A DNA stretch of 64,000 nucleotides from Gari tellinella (GCA_922989275.2 OV277868.1:53690216-53754215), one strand, 5' to 3'. Numbered from the stretch's first letter, positions 12,060-23,689 are shown. Numbers and translations: made by a program. Notes: a model not told the origin generated them from the sequence alone.

Positions 12060-13004
12060 TTGTATTTGAGGCAAGGCAGTGGAGGGTTTAATATAGAAAT
12101 CAGACATTTTTTATCATTGACATTGACATTGCTGGGATACTTATTATCAGATTAGAATCACAACGTATTGCTGATATATGACATTATGTGCAATCAGACC
12201 AATACATCGAAGGGGTAAAAAAAGGTACATAACTTTTTAAAAACTATTTAATAACAATTTCCCCGTATTTTTCAAACAAGTTTTGTTTGCCTGCTTTGCT
12301 CACACAAATAAAAGTGTCATTTGTCCCTTTTACAACATTGTTGATCGGCTTTTGAATATTTAAATGTTGACTTTTACGGGATTCACTGCTATAAGTACAC
12401 ATCTATATAAGGTCATAGTCTGCATTGTTTGTCGTTTTGAAATATACATTGCAGATATCAACCCTAACAGTCATAAATGGACTATGATTAATTTGAAAAT
12501 GAAAATGTCCATTAAGTGTCTTTTGATAGCATATTTTATGGGCTTTGACTATCTGAATGCAAATGTTTCATTTCAGTTTTATTATCGTAATACGCATTCA
12601 TTTTCCTCTTATTTGACACATCTGTTTGTTTACCCTATTACTCCAAAAACACGCATTGCAACGTTTTTAACTATAACCCCTTCTGAAGAAAATAGTTCCA
12701 CTTGGTACAGTCGTGAATATGAATGGATAAGTTCAAAGGTCAAGATCCAAGTCATTTTTGTCTTATAATGTTCGTATATTACAGGACACCTTGGTACCCC
12801 TAGCTGAATATTGAATAGTTAATGCAATACCAAATAACCATGTTTGTTTGCTGCATTTGAAACAGATTTTACTGAAACAATTCTTAATTTAGCACATCTG
12901 CAAACGGCTGTTACCCATTTACTATTCATCTTAAATACCTTTCAACAAATAATAACATCACAATCAAGCGATGTCGAAACAGTAAAACTCAAATGTAGAA
13001 AATA
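12060..13004. other. No recognised gene; 134-codon open frame
   Basis: 12364-12768 is open on the plus strand (134 codons) but lacks splice-site support or known motifs, and its composition matches the AT-rich surroundings. Probably not coding. Confidence 0.5.
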
Positions 13005-13190
13005 CAGTAAAACCTCTTTTAAACGATCACTGAATTAAGTTAATTGTAGTTTGTGTCAAAAGTGATGACAACTGGTGAATGTAAACAGAAGGTTCCTTTG
13101 ACTTTCTCCTTGCTTTAAGCTGTCGCATGTCTTTCATACAATCAAGTAGCCTTCATTTAGTGGTTACAGCTGGGAGGTTTTCTGCACTGA
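13005..13190. mobile_element. Family E degenerate copy
   Basis: CAGTAAAACCTCTTTTAAAC at the left and GGGAGGTTTTCTGCACTG at the right; one hairpin arm is poorly preserved. Confidence 0.65.
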
Positions 13191-13334
13191 TACTTTTGGT
13201 TAAAGCCAGTTAGAAATTTGAAGCTAGATGTTATTATACAGCTCAAAACATCTTACTGGTTTTCATTTATTTTGATTTTTGATCGCATAATTCAATACAG
13301 TGTGTGCCGGAATTGACATACAAAACACAGTGCC

Positions 13335-13575
13335 CTTAACACTCTACTTCATAAATACACATTTTTACGTTTTAAATCCATTCCTCCACTGAAAAAAAGA
13401 GTTTTATAGAGATTTTATACTTTCATGAATATATGTCATAAGTAATGTTTTCTATATTCTAGCAGTGGGTATCTTAAAGCACCTTAATGCGCATTCTGCT
13501 TTACTTCCATGTCTTTAGTGCTCACCTATATCAATACTAGAACACGCTATAGGGTCAAGGGTTAAAAGGCGAGAG
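13335..13575. mobile_element. Family C remnant, reverse orientation
   Basis: The reversed right arm (TTCCTCCACTGAA...CTATATTCTAGCAG) is followed by a single arm of the type 2 hairpin (GCGCATTCTGCTTTACTTCC) and AGGGTCAAGGGTTAAA. Confidence 0.6.
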
Positions 13576-13777
13576 ATTACCATATACTCGTACAGGAAGA
13601 CCTGATTCTTTTCCGTTTGGACAAAGCAAAACGCGAATGAAATACAATACAGGTAGAAATTGTCAGTATTTTGAAAAAGTAGATTTTTTAATTCTACATG
13701 GCAAACAATCAGTACGAAGACTGATTTGACCCGGGATTGCTCGGTGTCTGATCCAGCTCAAACATGTCTGTAATATA

Positions 13778-13983
13778 CAGTGAAACCTCTCTATTACGAC
13801 CACTACATTTTGTTATTTATAAAGGTGTTTACGATAGGTGACCGCTTAAAGCAAGGTGACAGTAAAACAGAAAGCTCCTGTATGAGCTTTCTGTTTCACT
13901 GTCACCTTGCTTTAAGCTGTCACCTGCCTTTTATACAATCAATTATCCTTTGTTATAGTGGTCGTAATAGCGAGGTTTTACTG
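13778..13983. mobile_element. Family E TIR element, copy 1
   Basis: Ends CAGTGAAACCTCTCTATTAC and complement, flanked by TA. Hairpin GCAAGGTGACAGTAAAACAG/mirror with GAAAGCTCC near the centre, a relative of the type 2 hairpin. Confidence 0.88.
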
Positions 13984-14683
13984 TACATACTCGCAAAGTA
14001 TGTTTCAGCACAAACGCGTTTATTAGCCAAAAATGTCTTCTATAATGTAAACACATATATTTACACATACAATTTCGTCATACATGTATCTTTTATTGAG
14101 TGAGATTCTTCTTTTTCACAATAGTAAGGCAAGTTTTATTGATAGCAAAGTGGAGACCAATTTAACATGTCTTGCTTATCTAAAAAAAACTCGTTAAAAT
14201 TCTCAAGTATATTGACTGCTATAAGTTACGATTCGTTTGTTTGATTTACAAAAATTAATGTGATGCAATTGAAGAGTATATTGTTCCGAGAGGGCCTTTT
14301 GAAATTATATGGTGTTGACTGTGAATATTGATGAACACAATCAAACGAGGCTCGAGTTGGTCTGGCTCTTTTGTGGCCGAGAGTACGCTCGAATATACCA
14401 TTCACATCTTCCCCACAATCAAAAGAAATCATCTTTTCATAAAAGCTCATTGACAAAGTCATCATACTTTGAAACAAGCAAAATGCTCAATGGCCTGCTG
14501 TCTATTTCCCGGGTACGGGAAAACTTCGCAATAAGCCTGATTTTAAAACTTCTACGCATCGTGTGTGCGCAAGGAGTTCGTCCAAGTGGGCAACAGTTAA
14601 AACGGTTTCCCCGGGTTAGGCAATGTCAGAACAACACAGCAAAACAGCCAAAAATAACGAGTTACAATTTATATAGAGCATTA

Positions 14684-14929
14684 CAGTGGAGAAAACGTTA
14701 TTATTTCCCAATAAACGCGTTTACGCTAAAACTATTATTTTCACTGCAAACAGTTTGGAGCCAGATCAGACGCCGGGTAACCCGGTGTCTGATCAGGCTC
14801 CAAACTGTTTGTCACCAAGATAAAGATGAATTATCAGAATTGTCAAAAAGTTGTACTTTTCTACGTTTTAGTGTTTTGCGTTTGCGTACGTTTGCGTTTA
14901 AGCGGGAAAGAATAACCGATTATCCACTG
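14684..14929. mobile_element. Family B TIR element, copy 2
   Basis: Ends CAGTGGAGAAAACG...ATTATCCACTG flanked by TA; central type 1 hairpin with the GCCGGGTAACCCGG core. Confidence 0.9.
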
Positions 14930-15205
14930 TAGGTAATAATACAACTTGGTTTAAGTTATCAATCGACGAAGATTCGTGGAGGAAAGGCGCTTCCTTAATG
15001 CCGGGTATAAATAGCATCCCATTGGATTGTTTTCATCTTGTATTAAGCAATTACACAGATTCGTGATGAATCGTTTTTGAACACACGCTTAAAGACTTTA
15101 GAATAATAAACATACATAATAATAGTTCCAATCATGTGAGAGAATGCTGAATAATCCGTCATATCATGTATCGGCATAAAGTGTCCACACTATACTAAAT
15201 CTTAA

Positions 15206-15442
15206 CCCCATGGGCCATTTTTAGTATTGAAGATAGGTGACCACTTAAAGCAGGTTGAAAGTAAAGCAGAATGCGCCTTAAGACGCATTCTGCTTTATTT
15301 TCAGCCTGCTTTAAGCTAATATCCGTTAAGATATAGAAACTATTTCTTATAATACATATTCATGACTGTATAAATTGGAGCTATTTTCTTCAGTGTAGAT
15401 ATAAATTAGAGGCGTAAATAGGCGTATTTATGGGGTAATGGA
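15206..15442. mobile_element. Family C TIR element, copy 1
   Basis: TTAA on both sides, CCC..GGG ends. The type 2 hairpin (AAAGCAGGTTGAAAGTAAAG with its mirror) is followed by a conserved ~125-bp right arm containing GTATAAATTGGAGCTATTTT. Confidence 0.88.
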
Positions 15443-15499
15443 TTAACCCGTTCACGTCATAGGCGACTAAAATCGACATTGCAAGATATTTGGGTTCTG

Positions 15500-15706
15500 G
15501 GTCCAAGGTTATACAAAGTTTGAATTGAGTGTGAGAGCGATGTCAAGCATTCAATTGGTCAGCTTTGAGCTTTTGCTGAGTTTGAGTTGAGCGTGAGATC
15601 ACAATTAGGCTTTTGATTGGTCAGATTTAAATGTTTGCTCTCACCAATCAAATGCTTAAGAACGATCTCAGCTCAACTCAAAAGCTTTTTAACTTTGGGG
15701 CCTCGC
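15500..15706. mobile_element. Family J element, copy 2 (imperfect)
   Basis: Contains the same GATTGGTCAGATTTAAATG/ACCAATCAAATGCTTAAG arms and CTCAACTCAAAAGCTTTT right arm, with an extra partial unit at the left. Confidence 0.65.
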
Positions 15707-16032
15707 CAGATTTCAAACTGTTTGAAGCCATTTCGATATCTATTCGGTAAAACCTCTTTAAATCTTACTTTGAGATAAAATTAAAACAGTTAACAGTGCT
15801 CCCTGCATACAGCTATCCCGAACAACGATTCCCTCATTACACCAATGCCTGCCGCTGTTCCCCAAACAATACAAGTATGTCTAACGCTTTCATTGATTCA
15901 ATATAGCCTGCTTAACATTGTAGTCGATTATTTTCCTGAAAGTTTCATATTGGATAATTTGAAGAAACATAAAGACGAGTGACAAGCAGATTTAACCCAG
16001 GTGCAACGCTGCGTTACGCGGCGTCAGATCTT

Positions 16033-16172
16033 GCTCCGAGGTTATAAAGATGTTAAGTTGAGTCTGAGCCCAAGCATTTGATTGGTCAGATTTGATCCTA
16101 GGCACAAATCTGACCAATCAAATGCTTGGGAACTAGTTTAGGCTCAAGTCAAAAGCTTTATAACCTCGGAGC
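16033..16172. mobile_element. Family J hairpin element, copy 1, nested
   Basis: Ends GCTCCGAGGTTATAAAG and complement; centre CAAGCATTTGATTGGTCAGA with mirror. It splits a type 1 hairpin (GCGTTACGCGGCGTCAGATC before it; TTCAAAACCGCTTGCAAC after it). Confidence 0.8.
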
Positions 16173-16352
16173 CTGTGTTCAAAACCGCTTGCAACTGTAA
16201 GCCAAGCCATGATCGGAACTCTAATGTTGTTACTTTTCCTTCCCTTTAACAACTTCCTCATAACAACACATGTCATATTTGTATCCCATTGGGTGTTGTT
16301 TTACAGAGGGAGTACTGTAAAACATTTTAAAGTTTGACGGGAAAGGATACAG

Positions 16353-17352
16353 CTAGCTATTTCCCTTGTAAATATTCACATTAGGAACGATTTTCTGTAT
16401 ATGATTATTTTCATCAAATTCAAGTTGTAAAGAATGTCCCCACATGTGCACGTTAAATGCGAATTCAGTTGTCGGCTTAGATTTAACATACCGTTCAATA
16501 TAAGAAGCACAGCCGCGCTGTTTGATCGTATTCAAGTTATCAAAATTCAACTGTGCGCACAACCGTTTGAAATTTTTGTGATTTGTTGGATCTATGTCAG
16601 GTAGAAAGTATTGGCTAGGCGCAATATAGATAGCGTTTTCAGGTAGATTCTGACCAGGTTCATGTGATGATATATACGATAAAAACAAGGTTGTAAACAC
16701 TCTTGTTCCAGCTGGATATTCAAAATGTTTGAAATTCGGTAAATGTTTGAGAATGTATTCCAAGAACGGATGCTGCGGTCTAACAAATATAATTCCATTA
16801 GCCAGGTAGAAATCTGTATTGTATAATAACGCTGCATGCTCCTGTGGTTCTCTGACAATCACACATGAGTACGAGGCTATAACTCGGTCTAATCTCCGCA
16901 AACAATAATTGTCAAGGTCAAGGAAAACTCCGCCATATTTATACAAAATTACCAACCTCAATAGGTCAGATTTGTAAATTGGCAATGAATAAGCATCGTA
17001 AATCGGAAGAAACGTTGGGTAATTGTTGTTTATAAATTGGCGACCGGTTTCTAGCGTCCAAAAATAATATTTCCAGTGGCGGTGGTTGTTGACAATGGAA
17101 TGTATATTCCTGATATACTGAGTGGGAACAATGAAATCATTCCAAATCTGATGGACTATTTTTGGAATTGTTGCATTCATGCTTGGGTCAACTGGAAAAT
17201 CAGATACTACAGTCGGTTCAATTGGCGTGTACATGTAAGTTCGTACGTTTCGAAGGTCTACCCCTGTGGGAATATTATTTGAAGCAATCACAGCTAATAG
17301 ACCCACGGCAACGAAAACTGCAACAACAGCGATAGCTCTCCTCTGTCTTGCC
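16353..17352 (-). CDS. GT32-type glycosyltransferase, last exon (332 codons)
   Basis: The exon begins after a canonical acceptor (TTTTTAATTACAG) at 17353 and ends at a TAG stop at 16353. The frame opens with a basic stretch (ARQRR) and about 17 hydrophobic residues (AIAVVAVFVAVGLLAVI), a signal anchor typical of type II Golgi enzymes. It continues with IPKIVHQIW, YFWT, then SDLLRLVILYKYGGVFLDLD, the conserved region of the DXD sugar-transferase (Gly_transf_sug, GT32) family; D-L-D is the presumed metal/nucleotide-sugar site. The C terminus holds NVHMWGHSL. An initiator Met and cytoplasmic tail must be in an upstream exon, which I could not identify. The acceptor sugar is unknown; GT32 members transfer mannose, galactose or GlcNAc. 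No frame break is visible, so it is probably functional. Confidence 0.88.
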
Positions 17353-17699
17353 CTGTAATTAAAAAGATTCTTGAATATTTATCTCATTTAACCTTGAAAT
17401 TTCAAACGAGCAATTCAAGTTTCTAATCAAGTATTTCCAATTTTTGAATGTGAATGTTTGTTCAAAACTTATTTTACAATACATTTCAATATTGCAAACA
17501 GTACCGACTCTGATCAGTGGATTGGTATGGCAGTCCTCTGAACAGAAGCTACATTGTTACCATGGGTTAAACGAATTCTTCACTTGTAATTTTTTCAGCG
17601 AGCAATTACAGTCAATATTATATTAAGCGACCACCTATTGAAGTAACACTGATGTATCCTAAACGCAGGATAAATAATAACAATTCTTATAATCTTAGT

Positions 17700-17848
17700 T
17701 ATCACAAGAATTATAAGTTGGATGTCTTTACTTTATTGTAAATGTAGTTATTTGTAATTTCTAATTTGTAAGTACATTTATATGATTTTTATGTGAAGCA
17801 CTTTTGAACGGACAACTCCTTTTTGAAAAGAACGCCATATAAATCTGG

Positions 17849-17888
<40 letters not shown>
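17700..17888. repeat. SINE/LINE-type 3' tail with (TAA)n, copy 1
   Basis: TTGTAAATGTAGTTATTTGT, then GAAGCACTTTTGAACGGACA, GAACGCCATATAAATCTGGT and a TAA run. Shares all blocks with 41733-41895. The GCGCTATATAAAT-(TAA)n ending is typical of L2/SINE tails. Confidence 0.75.
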
Positions 17889-17889
<1 letters not shown>

Positions 17890-19138
17890 CGGTAATAATA
17901 ATAACAATAGTAATAATAATAGTAATAATAAATGATAAAGCAGAAATATCATTGTGGGGCTTTCCGTATCATATTCATCTTGGATTGTTGTATACACGTG
18001 CATTCTTAACATTGTTTGCTGATAGGAATTTCAATATGAAACAAAACGAAAAGGAAAGTTCAAACCAGGCACACCTTAGATAAAAAATGGGTTTATCCAA
18101 TAAATACTCAACAAAATAATTAAAGGGCAATGCCTTCTGTATTTCAACTGAGCGTTTTTTTAATACCGCTGTATGGTGCAAACTAACAGCTAATGATGAA
18201 ATAAAATCTGTTTTGCTAATGGAAACGCCTTTCTAGAAAATGTTCGAAATAGTCTCTGAATTTTCGCTAAATTTTGAATAAATATTAAATAAAAATATAT
18301 ATATTTTTTACGCCAAATAGGCTGGGTTGATAATTTTGTAACCTGGAAATTTTATTATTCTTGTCGAAAGTCTTTTCGATCAGTACGATGTGTTTTTGTA
18401 TTGGCGTGAACACAACCGAATTATAGCAGTTGTTCGAAACATATTATCGAATTCTCAAAAATTGTGAATTTCGTTACCATTCAAAATCAATGGATGGTTT
18501 TTCAGGGTGAGTTCGGTTTAGTTCACTGGGCCTCGTAAACACACATGGCATACTTGACACTTTCATAATACATCATATGGACATCATTTGACATATCGGT
18601 AACAATATTTTGTATTTTTGGTAAAATTAGTGTTTTTTGCAAATTTTCATTTAAATTTTTTTTAAATATTTCTTTCGAAATTGATACTGCTGGTGTTGAG
18701 AAAATGGATCTGAAAACCATTTTGCTCTACGATGATTACTAATGTCCATACTGCAGATTAAAAAACACGCAGTTGAAAAAAAGAAGACATGACCCGTTAA
18801 TTATTTTTGAGTATATAAGCATGGAAGAATTAGCTGGGCCAAAATGGATAAATCCTAGCTAGATTAAGACGACTTGACATTCTAGACTAAAAAGGCCAAC
18901 ACTGACAGCTTAGTAATAACTCTAAGAAAATTGTTGTAACTGCCATTATCAAAGAATCCGACCCTAATAAATGTTTAAATATGGTTGAACTTTACAATGA
19001 CCAGATGTGAGTGACTCTGAAAATGTCAAGAACATCACAACAAATGTGACATATTCATGCTGTCAGAAGAGATATGTATGTACTCGGGAACAAGATTGGG
19101 TGAAATCAAAAGAAATAAAAACTTCATTTTGTTATGCA
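17889..19138. other. No gene seen
   Basis: AT-rich. The first exon(s) of the glycosyltransferase gene could lie here or beyond, since it runs on the minus strand, but no ATG-exon with a donor stood out. Confidence 0.5.
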
Positions 19139-19142
19139 TTAA

Positions 19143-20061
19143 GGGTGTATGAAACTCATGAATTTGGGAATGTTTCAAAGTATATGTAACACTCTATGAT
19201 GGTTTTGTATTGAAGAGCTATTTAAGATGAATGATAAAAAAAGAAAAATTGTACATTTTGGTGAACAACTTTTGGCTCTACGGCCATGTAAAGTTTACCC
19301 TCCAACTTTTTCTTATTTTGTCCATTTCAAACAGCCCACTTCAATAAAAACCATTTCAAATGAACACAAACATGATGATTTAGTTTTGTGTTATTTATTT
19401 TATATCTATGGTAGTATTTCTTCATACCAAAACTAATTTAAGACAAAACAGGCACCAACTGTGAACTTTATAAAGCTCTGAATATCATCGATATGGTACT
19501 TTTTTGTAAATTTTGTAAATGGAGATAACTCCTTTTTCTTCAATAACTCAGAATGTTCAACACAGACCTTTCAATTTCTTTTCATATTTTGAACTGCCTT
19601 AGCATGGGCTTTCATCTTGTAGAATATAAGAAAAAGTTTAATACTAAAACTATATCATTTTCAAACTTTTTTACTTTTTTTCATAAAATAAAAAATCTAA
19701 TAAAACCATGCCCTATAAAAAGCATATTTTTGATATTCAATGACCTATATTGTTTAAACCTGGTGCCTGCTTTTTTAAATTTGGTTTCTATATGTGAAAA
19801 TACCACCATAGACATTGCATAAATAATGAAACCCCAAATTACCATGTTTGTGTTGTTTTGAAATAGATTTTACTGAAGCTTGTACTCTGAATGGGTAAAA
19901 ATTGAAAAAAGGTCCAAATTTGACATACCTTTTTCAAATCGCATAGCTAAAAAATAAAGACACCACCATATATTTTTTTTTCATTGTTTGATTCATCATT
20001 AACAATGATAGAAATTTTTTTTTAATACTTTGAAAAATTCGCTTATGGGTTTGATACACCC
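19143..20061. mobile_element. TTAA-flanked TIR element (family K, 919 bp)
   Basis: TTAA at 19139-19142 and 20062-20065; ends GGGTGTATGAAACTCAT and ATGGGTTTGATACACCC. The interior is AT-rich with no recognisable coding. The target and G/C ends fit piggyBac/Kolobok-like non-autonomous elements. Confidence 0.8.
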
Positions 20062-20221
20062 TTAAGCGTCATTTATTACCTATTTTGCTTGTGTTAGCAT
20101 ATGCAGAAATACCCGAACTGAGTTTGAGCCCTATATACAGGGTGTTAAGAAAGTTCGTTCCTATTTTTGATTACCTTAATTCCACCCCAAACCTTTCCAA
20201 TCGACATAATTTTTTCCCAGT

Positions 20222-20650
20222 GTGGTACTATCATTTTTATACACTGAGTTCTATCATGGTCAAATACTTGAAAAAGAACTTAAACCTGCACTCATGAAAT
20301 CTGCTACCGACGGTAAAATAAGCAGTAGGAAACTTGTCCCAGATTCCAATCGAGCGATTTTTCAACAAGATGGTGCCCCACCACACTCAACCACTAGCAC
20401 ACAGCAATGGTGTCGAGAGAATCTAGAGAACGTATTCGGCAAAGAAGAATGGCCAGCTAGGGAACTCGCCATATTTAAATGTTATAGAATTCTCTGGAGT
20501 ATTCTGGACACAGAGGCGTACAATGAGTCAATGACCCACCCCCTAGAACAATGAAAGCCCTATGACGTCGTCTACGTCTCGCCTGGGACAGTTTGTCTCC
20601 AGATCACCTTACTTCATTGATCCATTATATGCCTAAGCGTCTTAAAATGT
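20222..20650 (+). pseudogene. mariner transposase C-terminal remnant
   Basis: The open frame includes IFQQDGAPPHSTTSTQQWCR and ENLENVFGKEEWPA, the mariner block with the second catalytic Asp. The following SPDLNP-type block is corrupted (ARELAIFKC), and a stop comes before RLRLAWDSLSPDHLTSLIHY and MPKRLKM, a typical mariner end. Non-functional. Confidence 0.85.
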
Positions 20651-20760
20651 GATAAAGGCAAGAGAGGACCCTCTGGGCATTGAGTAAAAAGTTTCAGTCG
20701 TATCCGTCTTGTAGTTTTCTTTTTAGACATGTGTGCAAAAATAGGAACGAACTTTCTTAA

Positions 20761-20965
20761 CCCTTAGCCTGCCACGCACGACTTAGCTCCATATGCAAAC
20801 AGCTTGGATCAGGATGAGACGCCGAGTAACTCGGCGTCTCATCCGGATCCAAGCTGTTTGACACTCAGACAACATTTTCAGCAATTTTGAGCAACTTTGA
20901 AGCACTTTGAAACTTGAAGCAGACGAGAAATATAGCAGACGACAATTTATTTGGCGGGCTAAGGG
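20761..20965. mobile_element. Family A-like TIR element, copy 4, inserted in mariner TIR
   Basis: Ends CCCTTAGCCTGCC and GGCGGGCTAAGGG; TTAA at 20757-20760 and 20966-20969. It splits the mariner right TIR, which shows the TTAA duplication directly. The hairpin is GGATGAGACGCCGAG with its mirror. Confidence 0.92.
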
Positions 20966-21101
20966 TTAACACCCCGTAGATTCGGGTTTCAAATACAGTC
21001 CTCGTGCTAAACGCAATGCAAGAAACTGTAGAAAATCACAGGTTCTAAAGTATTCCGCAAAATGTCTCTTTTTAAAGAAACGCAGAAAAAAGCATACTAT
21101 A

Positions 21102-21306
21102 CAATAGAACCTCTCTATAACAGCCACTAAGTTTTGTTGATTATTGGGTGTCTAAGACCGGTGACTGCTTAAAGCAAGGTGACAGTGAAACAGAAAGCTC
21201 CTATAGGAGCTTTCTTTTTAACTGTCACCTTGCTTTAAGCTGTCACCTGTCATTTATACAATCAAATAGCCCTCGTTTTAGTGGCTGTTATAGAGAGGTT
21301 TTACTG
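21102..21306. mobile_element. Family E TIR element, copy 2
   Basis: Ends CAATAGAACCTCTCTATAAC...GAGAGGTTTTACTG, flanked by TA. Hairpin centred on GCTCCTATAGGAGC. Confidence 0.88.
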
Positions 21307-21483
21307 TATAACTATTCTTTATCCAGAATGATATGTTACAAACAGTACATGCCATGCTGATCTGCATAGGACAAGTAGATTCTTAACAGGCATAATATTT
21401 GTAAAAGACTCATGTATATAACCATCACGTTGGATCATTGAATTCAATATTGTTGTAAAAAAGTAAGTGTCTTCAACATCTTG

Positions 21484-21725
21484 GGTCCGTTTCATAAAAC
21501 TTCGTACGACAAAAACGGCCCTAAGACATAACTTTAAAATACATTTGATTTACGACTTCTCTAAAGAACATCTCTTTGACATCTCTTTGGAATCGTCTTT
21601 TCAAGACAATTCCATAGATATGTCACAAGACAAGATTAGATAGAGAAATAACTAATACGTAATTGAGACTTTAATAAACTGACAACAACATTTGTCGTAC
21701 GAAGTTTTATTAAACTTATGAAACA
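21484..21725. mobile_element. Family G TIR element, copy 1
   Basis: TIR around TTTCATAAAACTTCGTACGA at the left and its complement at the right; central hairpin GGAATCGTCTTTTCAAGACAATTCC with a CATATCT..GTCACAAGACA arm. Confidence 0.78.
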
Positions 21726-21741
21726 TACAAGCATAATACCA

Positions 21742-21859
21742 CAGGGACCCGACACGGTTGATTGTTGAGAGAAAACAATGTCAGAAGGTATATATAGAGT
21801 CTCTATATATACCTTCTGACAATTTTTTTTCTCTAAAAAATCAATCGTGTCAGGTCCCT
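21742..21859. repeat. 118-nt hairpin with AGGGACC ends
   Basis: AGGGACCCGACACGGTTGAT pairs with its complement at the right; the inner stem has GTCAGAAGGTATATATAGAG and mirror. GCATAATACCAC precedes it and GCATAATACTAC follows 2 nt after it. Confidence 0.8.
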
Positions 21860-22328
21860 ATGCATAATACTACATGTAGTTGAAAAGCATTGTCCTAAAC
21901 AGGATAACCATAACTGTAAACAGCTTTCAAATGGTTGGTCCTTAGCATTTTTTGTACATGACGTCTTTGTGATAGCAACTTTGGAGTTAGGCTGTAAAGT
22001 TTGCAATACTCCATTCTCTTCCGTACAAACTAAACGAAACGCAAACTCAAGGAAATATGTCAAGCAGTTTGGAGACAAATCAGCATTCCTCAAATTTAAA
22101 TCTTTGTTAAATATATCAATTCTTATTTACCTTACAAACACATAAGAACAGTCTGCCCGCGGTCGCACACATTCATACATGTACCTACGATGTACAAGTA
22201 GGTACATATATGTACATACAAGTTATAATAATAATGAAAATAATTATAATGAACACATATTATAATAATGATATTACACTGATTATAATAATAATGAAAC
22301 TACATGTATTTCCAATAATATAATTACT

Positions 22329-23173
22329 AATATACTGACACGAAAAAGAAACTGTGCACTTTTTTATTGAGTGTAACTTTTTCGTTACTATGTTTAGAAT
22401 GATAAAATTTAGCATGGTGAGTGATAAAATAATTCGCCACACACTGCACTAATTTACCCGATATTATTAAAGCATCTGGATGTCATGCAAAAATGTACCA
22501 ACGGCTATTATGCAATATTATGCACGTGCTGCCTGTGCAACATGTTTACAAGTACAGATTTTCACTGAACGACATTTTTACGGATTATGCAATAATAAAA
22601 TCACAGTACATTTGAATTAAACGCGTTAACAAACTGCCACGGCTTCAAGAAAACGAACGAATTCAGACACTTCAGCAACTGTCATCCGACGTCAGCGTCT
22701 CTGACGTCACTGAGCAGTTTGATTGCCACCGAAATACCATCATGACCCTTCGACATCCTAACGGTCAAAATGGAAGCGTTAGAGATCATTCAGGATCCAG
22801 CAAGCCATCACGTCAGGGTAGATACATGACGTTGACGAATTTACGTCACAAGACGTTACGTCAGGTCAATGCGTTCGAGATTTATTGCATTGGTCTGTAT
22901 AAGATGAGGACATTACACATACCGATTTAAATCCATTTTCATTTTCAAAACTTTAGGAAACAATACCGATTTGAAACTTTTACTTTTAAGCTCTACTTCA
23001 TTCAAGCGTTAACAGTGCATTTATAATAACACGAATTTGGTTAAAAAATAAAGCATCGTGTAAAAGAAATATTTACGAACATTTTGATACCACACTTGCC
23101 TATATTTTTTTTTAAAAGATGGAAATTTTAATTCCTAAACAAGTGCACAGTTTCTTTTTCGTGTCAGTATATT
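22329..23173. mobile_element. TIR element with 33-bp identical ends (family L)
   Basis: AATATACTGACACGAAAAAG at 22329 recurs as its complement ending at 23173; the match continues through AAACTGTGCACTT. Inside are a CTGACGTCAC CRE-like word near 22700 and a short unrecognised frame (22742-22930). Microsatellites flank both ends. Confidence 0.75.
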
Positions 23174-23241
23174 ATTATAACAATAATAATAACAATCACC
23201 ATTATAATAATGATAATAATCATAATAATAATAATAACTAA
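23169..23241. repeat. (TAA)n-like microsatellite
   Basis: Imperfect AAT/AATAATC repeats just outside the right TIR of family L. A similar AT-rich stretch (22225-22322) precedes the left TIR. Confidence 0.85.
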
Positions 23242-23689
23242 GTGGTGACAGTATCATGTGACCATGGCTGTAATCGGAGAACAGATATATGGCAACATCA
23301 GAGCCAGAAATAGAAAACAATTTAAGAAGCAAAAGTTTAAAAAATTAATAAACAAACTTGCCTCATAGTTTGGTTAAGTTCTTTTTCCTTCCCTACACCA
23401 TTAATATTAAACCAAAGTCACTATAGCTACTAAACTAAAAGTATAACCGAGGAGTGGTTTCTACTTCGTCATCTACTTATGTGATTACCCACAGGTTTTC
23501 GGCGCGTAAGCTATTGACCCCCCCATAAATATTTCAAAATGAGTCAAAATACATCCATATGTTCAACAAACATCCTTAACAAATGTTTCAAGAAGTTTCA
23601 AGAAGTTTAAAAAAAATAAAAAAAAATTCGTATCATGTATGTATACAATGAAAAGGTGGATGTGTTTTCAGAGCCATCAACTTCCCAAC

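Larger units (their letters stand above)
20138..20976 (+). mobile_element. mariner-type element, interrupted and internally deleted
   Basis: The left TIR CAGGGTGTTAAGAAAGTTCG at 20138 is preceded by TA. The right TIR is split by a family A insertion: CGAACTTTCTTAA ends at 20760 and CACCCCG-TA resumes at 20970. Without the insert the element is about 630 bp, half the usual mariner length, so the 5' half of the transposase is gone. Confidence 0.85.

Noticed and set aside
12364..12768. 134-codon open frame
   Set aside because: No family motif, no splice signals fitting neighbours, AT-rich codon use like surrounding DNA.
14309..14932. 207-codon plus-strand open frame
   Set aside because: Its C-terminal third is translation of a family B element and the rest has no recognised motif; the frame is probably chance.
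22742..22930. 62-codon frame inside family L
   Set aside because: Short, no motif; lies in a presumed non-autonomous element.
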